Shown here: positions 59,535-64,000 of the stretch, piece by piece
Layout: each line of letters opens with the position of its first letter
Numbering within the stretch: position 1 is the first letter of the stretch
DNA from: Bdellovibrio bacteriovorus
GTDB taxonomy: Bacteria; Bdellovibrionota; Bdellovibrionia; Bdellovibrionales; Bdellovibrionaceae
NCBI RefSeq assembly: GCF_001592735.1
Contig: NZ_LUKE01000001.1
Coordinates: 930,001 to 994,000 of the forward strand
Direction: 5' to 3'
Length of the DNA: 64,000 nt
Position numbers and translations under genes: made by a program
The notes under the pieces: generated by a model
What the model saw: only the letters and a program-made list of their open reading frames with translations
Told to the model about the DNA's origin: nothing
The model's database searches: none

Positions 59535-60479
59535 CTAAGACTTAGACTTGGTGACCTTACCTAAAGGACGAAGCATTCCGACTTTGCCAACTTTCGAAGG
59601 CAGTTTGTGTTCGATTTTTTCAGACATCCACGGATTTATTGAAATCAATTTATCCAAGTTCAAACCCGTTTTGATCCCCATGCCATGGAACATGTAAACC
59701 ACATCTTCTGTGGCCACATTGCCCGTCGCCCCCGGAGCGTAAGGACATCCGCCCAAGCCACCCAGACTGGTATCAAAAACGGTGACTCCCAACTTATAGG
59801 CCTCAAGAATATTGGCCAAAGCTTGCCCGCGAGTATCATGAAAATGCCCGGCAAGTTTTTTAACCGGGACCACTTTTTTCAGTTTTCTAAAAAGCGATTC
59901 CACCTGGCCAGCGTTTGCCACCCCAATGGTATCACCGATAGAGATTTCGTACACGCCAAGCTTGTGCATACGTTGAGCAAGTTTCACGACTTTAGCTTCA
60001 GGAACTCTGCCTTCAAACGGACAGCCAAAGCAGGTCGAAAGATAGCCACGCACTTTGATTTTATATTTTTTTGCCAAGGCCATGACCGGCTCAAAGCGCT
60101 TAAAACTTTCATCAATGCTGCAATTAATATTTTTTAAAGAAAATGATTCAGAACAAGCGGCAAATATCGCGATTTCTTTAACGCCCGCTTTTAAAGCGTC
60201 TTGCATGCCACGTTCATTCGGAACAAGCGCTGAAAATTCGATCTTTTTAGAAATCTTACCCATTTTAACCAGCGCAAAAGTTTTCTGAATGACATCCGCA
60301 GTGCCTGCCATCTGCGGAACCCATTGCGGAGATACAAAAGCCCCGATCTCAACCCGCTTCACACCGGCTTCAATCAGACGTTGAGCAAACTCAACACGCG
60401 TGTCGGCATCCAAAACTTTCACTTCGTTTTGCAAGCCATCCCGCAATCCCATTTCCACAATCACGACGGACTTTTTCAT
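59535..60479 (-). CDS. hydroxymethylglutaryl-CoA lyase
   Basis: The protein has 314 residues. HMGL-like TIM-barrel features: EMGLRDGLQNE (residues 9-19, catalytic), SVCFGCPFEGR-like STCFGCPFEGRV (metal), and DTSLGGLGGCPYAPGATGN, with the essential Cys in the GCPYAPG loop. It splits HMG-CoA into acetoacetate and acetyl-CoA, the last step of leucine catabolism. It is the last gene (leftward) of the liu-type operon with carboxylase subunits and enoyl-CoA hydratase. It starts 3 bp after the biotin-carrier gene's stop. Confidence 0.93.
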   Translation of the reverse strand: MKKSVVIVEMGLRDGLQNEVKVLDADTRVEFAQRLIEAGVKRVEIGAFVSPQWVPQMAGTADVIQKTFALVKMGKISKKIEFSALVPNERGMQDALKAGVKEIAIFAACSESFSLKNINCSIDESFKRFEPVMALAKKYKIKVRGYLSTCFGCPFEGRVPEAKVVKLAQRMHKLGVYEISIGDTIGVANAGQVESLFRKLKKVVPVKKLAGHFHDTRGQALANILEAYKLGVTVFDTSLGGLGGCPYAPGATGNVATEDVVYMFHGMGIKTGLNLDKLISINPWMSEKIEHKLPSKVGKVGMLRPLGKVTKSKS

Positions 60480-60482
60480 AAC

Positions 60483-60827
60483 CTATGTTTTCGCCTCGGG
60501 TTTGATTTTCACCAATGTCTTCCCTAAAACCACTTGCTCTCCGACAGAGCAACTCACAGACTCCACTTCACCTGCAATTTCTGCTTTTAAAGTATACTCC
60601 ATTTTCATGGCTTCCATGACTAGAACTGCTTGTCCGGGTTGAACCACAGAACCTTCTTTTAAAAGAATCTTCGTCACCTTACCTGGCATCGGGGCATTGA
60701 TTTGATCAGAAGACCCTCCAGCACCCTTTTTGCGAGACTTTCGTCCTTGATTGGCATCCACGGCCACCGTGCGACCATTCAGGTGAATCCACAAAGTGCC
60801 TTTGATAAGCTGTGCTTGTGTTTTCAT
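60483..60827 (-). CDS. biotin carboxyl carrier protein (stand-alone)
   Basis: From the ATG at 60827 (TAATG overlap with the biotin carboxylase stop) the protein has 114 residues. NAPMPGKVTKILLKEG begins the biotinyl domain and MEAMKMEYTL carries the biotinylated Lys75. The N-terminal 40 residues are basic and low in complexity (GRKSRKKGAGGSS). It carries CO2 from biotin carboxylase to the carboxyltransferase. In most acyl-CoA carboxylases of this type the domain is fused to the biotin carboxylase; here it is separate. Confidence 0.9.
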   Translation of the reverse strand: MKTQAQLIKGTLWIHLNGRTVAVDANQGRKSRKKGAGGSSDQINAPMPGKVTKILLKEGSVVQPGQAVLVMEAMKMEYTLKAEIAGEVESVSCSVGEQVVLGKTLVKIKPEAKT

Positions 60828-62305
60828 TACACACCTCTCCAGAACGAAGCCCAAGGTGATGTTGTCGTCGGATCACTTGCCAGTGGGCTGCCTCGCAGTT
60901 CGGCCATCGCGGACTCAATCATTTTCTTTTCAGACTCTGTTAGTTCCGGTTCTTTTAAAGCATCAGCAAAATAAGTCTCAATAAATCGTGTGGTCATCGT
61001 ACCGTTCACAAATTCTTTGTGTGACAGAATTTCAATCAGATAAGGAATATTCGTATGAACCCCAAAAACAATCGAGTCCTTTAATACACGGATCATTTTT
61101 TGAATCGCACGCGAGCGAGATTCATCCCACACAATCACTTTCGCGATCATCGGGTCATAAAAAGAGGTGATGGTGTCACCTTCTGAAAAACCATATTCAT
61201 AACGACGACCTGGGCCTTCAGGCCACTCAATACGCCCCAACAAACCCGTTGAAGGAACTCCACCCATGTAAGGGTTTTCCGCATAAATACGGCATTCAAT
61301 AGAATGCCCGCGCGGCGAGCGAATCAGTTTCGGATCATGCACGAAGTTTCCTTCGGCCGTTAGGATTTGCATTTTTACTAAATCCACACCCAAAACTTCT
61401 TCGGTCACGGGATGTTCCACCTGCAAACGGGTGTTTACTTCCAGCAAGTAAAACTCCCCGTCCTGCAAAAGAAACTCGACCGTTCCCGCCCCTTTGTATT
61501 TACCTAAAGTGGCGATCGCACACGCCGCTTCACCCATGCGACGACGTAAATCATCCGTCAACGAAGGCGAAGTCGCTTCTTCAATAATTTTTTGGTGGCG
61601 ACGTTGCACCGAACATTCACGGTCGAAGAAGTGAATCACATTTCCCGTGCTATCACCAAAAACTTGGAATTCAATGTGCTTAGCGCGATCTAAGTATTTT
61701 TCTAAAAATACCTTAGGGGAACCGAAGGCGGATTGAGCTTCACGTTGAGCAGACTCAATCAGCTCCGCCGCATCGGCTGAATCACGAATCAGCTTCATCC
61801 CACGACCACCACCACCGGCCGCCGCTTTTACGATCACGGGGTAGCCGATCTTTTCAGCTTGCTTGATTAACTCCGCCACTGTCTGATTTTCGCCTTGATA
61901 GCCAGGCACCAGCGGTAAGCCCGCTCTTTTTGCCAACTCTTTACAATGAACTTTATCCCCTAAGGAACGAATGGATTCAGCGGAAGGTCCAATAAAGGTA
62001 AGCCCGGCTTTTTGCACGGCTTCGGCAAAATCCGCATTTTCAGATAAGAAACCAAACCCAGGATGAATCGCCTGCGCGCCCCCGGCCAAAGCGCCATCAA
62101 TATTGGCTTTGATATTTAAATAACTTTCTGCGGTCGGTGCCGGACCAATGCAGATCGTTTTCGTCGCCATTCTAAATGCGCGAGAATTAATATCGGCTTC
62201 GGAATGCAAAAGAACGGTTTCTAAACCCATTTCTTCACAAGCTTTGATGATTCGAACCGCGACTTCACCACGATTGGCGATGGCGATACGGGAAAACTTT
62301 GCCAT
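60827..62305 (-). CDS. acyl-CoA (methylcrotonyl-CoA) carboxylase, biotin carboxylase subunit
   Basis: From the ATG at 62305 (TAATG overlap) the protein has 492 residues. It starts IAIANRGEVAVRIIKACEE and has AIHPGFGFLSENADFAE, KAAAGGGGRGMKL (ATP loop), HIEFQVFGD, RDCSVQRRHQK-like FDRECSVQRRHQKI and EVNTRLQVEHPVTE. It uses ATP and bicarbonate to carboxylate biotin. The protein ends without the biotinyl domain, which is encoded by the next gene. Its context with carboxyltransferase, hydratase and HMG-CoA lyase points to methylcrotonyl-CoA carboxylase. Confidence 0.93.
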   Translation of the reverse strand: MAKFSRIAIANRGEVAVRIIKACEEMGLETVLLHSEADINSRAFRMATKTICIGPAPTAESYLNIKANIDGALAGGAQAIHPGFGFLSENADFAEAVQKAGLTFIGPSAESIRSLGDKVHCKELAKRAGLPLVPGYQGENQTVAELIKQAEKIGYPVIVKAAAGGGGRGMKLIRDSADAAELIESAQREAQSAFGSPKVFLEKYLDRAKHIEFQVFGDSTGNVIHFFDRECSVQRRHQKIIEEATSPSLTDDLRRRMGEAACAIATLGKYKGAGTVEFLLQDGEFYLLEVNTRLQVEHPVTEEVLGVDLVKMQILTAEGNFVHDPKLIRSPRGHSIECRIYAENPYMGGVPSTGLLGRIEWPEGPGRRYEYGFSEGDTITSFYDPMIAKVIVWDESRSRAIQKMIRVLKDSIVFGVHTNIPYLIEILSHKEFVNGTMTTRFIETYFADALKEPELTESEKKMIESAMAELRGSPLASDPTTTSPWASFWRGV

Positions 62306-63084
62306 TACGTTGATCTCCATGACGGCTCACGCTTTTCTAAAAACGCACGTAAACCTTCTTGTCCTTCAGGACTTGCACGACGTTCCGCTATAACTTTCGC
62401 GGTCGCCTCTTTTTGCTGCTTCCAATTTAAAGATTCTAAATTATTTAATAACTTCTTAGTTTCACGAACGGCCTGAGGGCCGGCTTGCAGATATGGCTGC
62501 AAAGTTTTTTGCAAAGCCGTGTGCCCTTCACCATGACCTACAACCTCTGTCACTAAGCCCGCTTGTTGTGCGATGTGCGGGTTAAAGACACTTGCTGACA
62601 ACATCAGCGGGCGCACTTTGCCAGCATTCGCTTTACGCATAACAAACGCACTAATCACGGCCGGGGCAATGCCCAGTTTTACTTCGCTAAAACAAAACTG
62701 CGTACCTTCTTCCGCGATCACTTCATCACAGGCGGCAATCAATCCCAAAGCTCCGCCAAAGGCGGCCCCATGAACCAAACCAATCACCGGCAATGTGCAG
62801 TGAGCAATGGCTTCGAACATTTCAAAAAGCACGGTTGAGTCTTGCAGATTCTGTTCAAAAGAGAAATTCACCATCTCTTTCATCCAATTAAGATCCCCGC
62901 CAGCACAGAAAGCTTTTCCTTCACCTTGCAAAACCACAGCGCGCAGATCTTGGCGCTTTTCGAGATCTAAGAAGGTTTTTATGATTTCACTGATCATCTC
63001 CGGGTTAAAAGCATTGCGCATTTCGGGGCGATGCAATTTAACGTAAGCGACATGATCCATTTCGGTAAGGATTAGAAATTTCAT
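62305..63084 (-). CDS. enoyl-CoA hydratase/isomerase family (methylglutaconyl-CoA hydratase candidate)
   Basis: The protein has 259 residues. Crotonase features: MRNAFNPEM, GKAFCAGGDLNWM (oxyanion hole), IGLVHGAAFGGALGLIAACD and FSEVKLGIAPAVIS (glutamate region). Sequence and neighbourhood suggest methylglutaconyl-CoA hydratase, which adds water to 3-methylglutaconyl-CoA in leucine breakdown. The start is 2 bp after the carboxyltransferase stop; the stop overlaps the biotin carboxylase start. Confidence 0.85.
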   Translation of the reverse strand: MKFLILTEMDHVAYVKLHRPEMRNAFNPEMISEIIKTFLDLEKRQDLRAVVLQGEGKAFCAGGDLNWMKEMVNFSFEQNLQDSTVLFEMFEAIAHCTLPVIGLVHGAAFGGALGLIAACDEVIAEEGTQFCFSEVKLGIAPAVISAFVMRKANAGKVRPLMLSASVFNPHIAQQAGLVTEVVGHGEGHTALQKTLQPYLQAGPQAVRETKKLLNNLESLNWKQQKEATAKVIAERRASPEGQEGLRAFLEKREPSWRST

Positions 63085-63086
63085 AA

Positions 63087-64000
63087 TTACATCCTGAAAA
63101 CGCCTTGGGATTTTTCACCCCAAGATTTATTAAGGCTCGCCGCAATTCCCAACGCCAAGACACGACGAGTGTCCGCCGGGTCAATGATGCCATCATCCCA
63201 AAGGCGTGCTGATGAATAATAAGCTGAACTTTCTTTTTCGTATTTTTCTAAAGTCGGACGTTTAAACTCAGTTTGTTCTTCTGGCGACATTGTTTGTTTT
63301 TTTGCAGCCATCTGATCCATCTTAACGGTTAACAACACATTCGCGGCTTGTTCTCCGCCCATGACAGAGATTTTTGCATTCGGCCACATCCACATTTGAC
63401 GAGGCTGATACGCACGACCGCACATTCCGTAATTACCCGCCCCGTAAGAGCCACCAATCACGACAGTGAATTTCGGCACATGGGCATTCGAAACAGCCAT
63501 CACCATTTTGGCCCCGTGCTTAGCAATTCCTTCATTTTCGTATTTCTTACCAACCATGAAGCCCGTGATGTTTTGCAAAAAGATCAAAGGAACTTCACGC
63601 TGTTCACAGAGTTCAATAAAGTGCGCCGCTTTTTGCGCGCTCTCGCTGAAAAGAACTCCGTTGTTCGCGATGATTCCTACCGGCATCCCCCAAATATGGG
63701 CAAAGCCAGTCACTAAAGTATTTCCAAACAAAGGTTTAAACTCGTGCAAGCGTGAGCCATCCACAATCCGCGCGATCACTTCGCGCACATCAAATGGCAC
63801 GCGGCTGTCTTTAGGGATAATGCCGTAAAGTTCCTTGGCATCAAACAAAGGCTCTTCAATGGGCATCGTTTTTAACGTCACCGCTTTTTTGTGATTTAGA
63901 TGCGCCACTATCGAACGCGTGATTTCAATCGCATGCTCTTCATCTTCGGCCATATGATCGGTCACACCACTCACCGCACTGTGAACGTAAGCGCCACCCA
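63087..64000 (-). CDS. acyl-CoA carboxylase, carboxyltransferase subunit (partial)
   Basis: The leftward frame runs off the right edge at 64000; the visible part is about 303 residues, starting [20 protein letters not shown]. The carboxyltransferase fold includes [54 protein letters not shown] and [18 protein letters not shown], a match for methylcrotonyl- or propionyl-CoA carboxylase beta chains. The downstream genes favour the methylcrotonyl-CoA form. The isovaleryl-CoA dehydrogenase expected first in the liu operon would lie beyond 64000. Confidence 0.9.
   Translation of the reverse strand, partial: GGAYVHSAVSGVTDHMAEDEEHAIEITRSIVAHLNHKKAVTLKTMPIEEPLFDAKELYGIIPKDSRVPFDVREVIARIVDGSRLHEFKPLFGNTLVTGFAHIWGMPVGIIANNGVLFSESAQKAAHFIELCEQREVPLIFLQNITGFMVGKKYENEGIAKHGAKMVMAVSNAHVPKFTVVIGGSYGAGNYGMCGRAYQPRQMWMWPNAKISVMGGEQAANVLLTVKMDQMAAKKQTMSPEEQTEFKRPTLEKYEKESSAYYSSARLWDDGIIDPADTRRVLALGIAASLNKSWGEKSQGVFRM

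Overview
The window reads as chromosomal DNA of a Gram-negative, predatory-type Bdellovibrionota bacterium, most likely a Bdellovibrio or a close relative. This is inferred from gene content and protein style, since no search could be run. Pointers are the moderate GC content, very dense packing with many 1-26 bp gene overlaps, LPS-heptose synthesis (hldD), many small secreted proteins and lipoproteins, several hydrolases that act on cell walls, protein or DNA, and a membrane-anchored prepilin cluster. There are no rRNA, tRNA, CRISPR or intact IS elements. The only clear gene decay is a broken DUF4143-type ATPase near 4-5 kb.

Layout. 0-2.6 kb: the start of a DksA/TraR-like gene, small secreted proteins and a TetR regulator. 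2.7-9.1 kb: a transpeptidase-only PBP, an ATPase remnant, a VanX-type D-Ala-D-Ala dipeptidase, a GIDE-like/LemA pair, FxsA and exonuclease III. 9.2-19.5 kb: a peroxiredoxin coupled to an ATP-grasp-like enzyme, a remote SelO-like protein, an esterase, an S41 protease, then hldD, an aromatic amino acid hydroxylase and a TrmJ-like methyltransferase. 19.5-28.8 kb: PspC-domain and coiled-coil proteins, ribD, a 37-codon membrane microprotein, a proline/serine-rich FGE-like lipoprotein, a PIF1-like helicase, an M13 peptidase, a rhodanese and an HAD 5'-nucleotidase. 28.9-33.7 kb: a PadR-DUF1700-DUF4097 envelope module, an SDR, a pentapeptide-repeat protein and secreted unknowns.

33.8-38.6 kb is a compact vitamin B5/CoA operon: a DUF2520-type Rossmann protein, panB, panC, coaBC, coaX and panD. 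The DUF2520 gene sits where a ketopantoate reductase is needed and is a PanG-type candidate, which would make the pantothenate branch complete in one transcript.

39.6-48.7 kb is the most unusual part. Three prepilin-like proteins (two with the classic Glu at +5, one without) all end in a CxxC tail. They are interleaved with two paralogous single-pass membrane proteins, a fused and a stand-alone copy of the spermidine-synthase-like membrane domain, an acyltransferase-3-like protein and a secreted SLT-type lytic transglycosylase. A secreted endonuclease I follows. Two of the genes diverge from overlapping start codons. I suggest this is an uncharacterised pilus-tip or pseudopilus-like envelope system.

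49.9-59.4 kb: an AHSA1 protein, two ABC-F ATPases (the first possibly on a leaderless mRNA), DUF2799 and other lipoproteins, and a secreted protein with two copies of a ParB-like module. 59.5-64 kb: a leucine/isovalerate (liu-type) catabolic operon read leftward, with carboxyltransferase, enoyl-CoA hydratase, biotin carboxylase, a separate biotin carrier and HMG-CoA lyase. It runs off the right edge.
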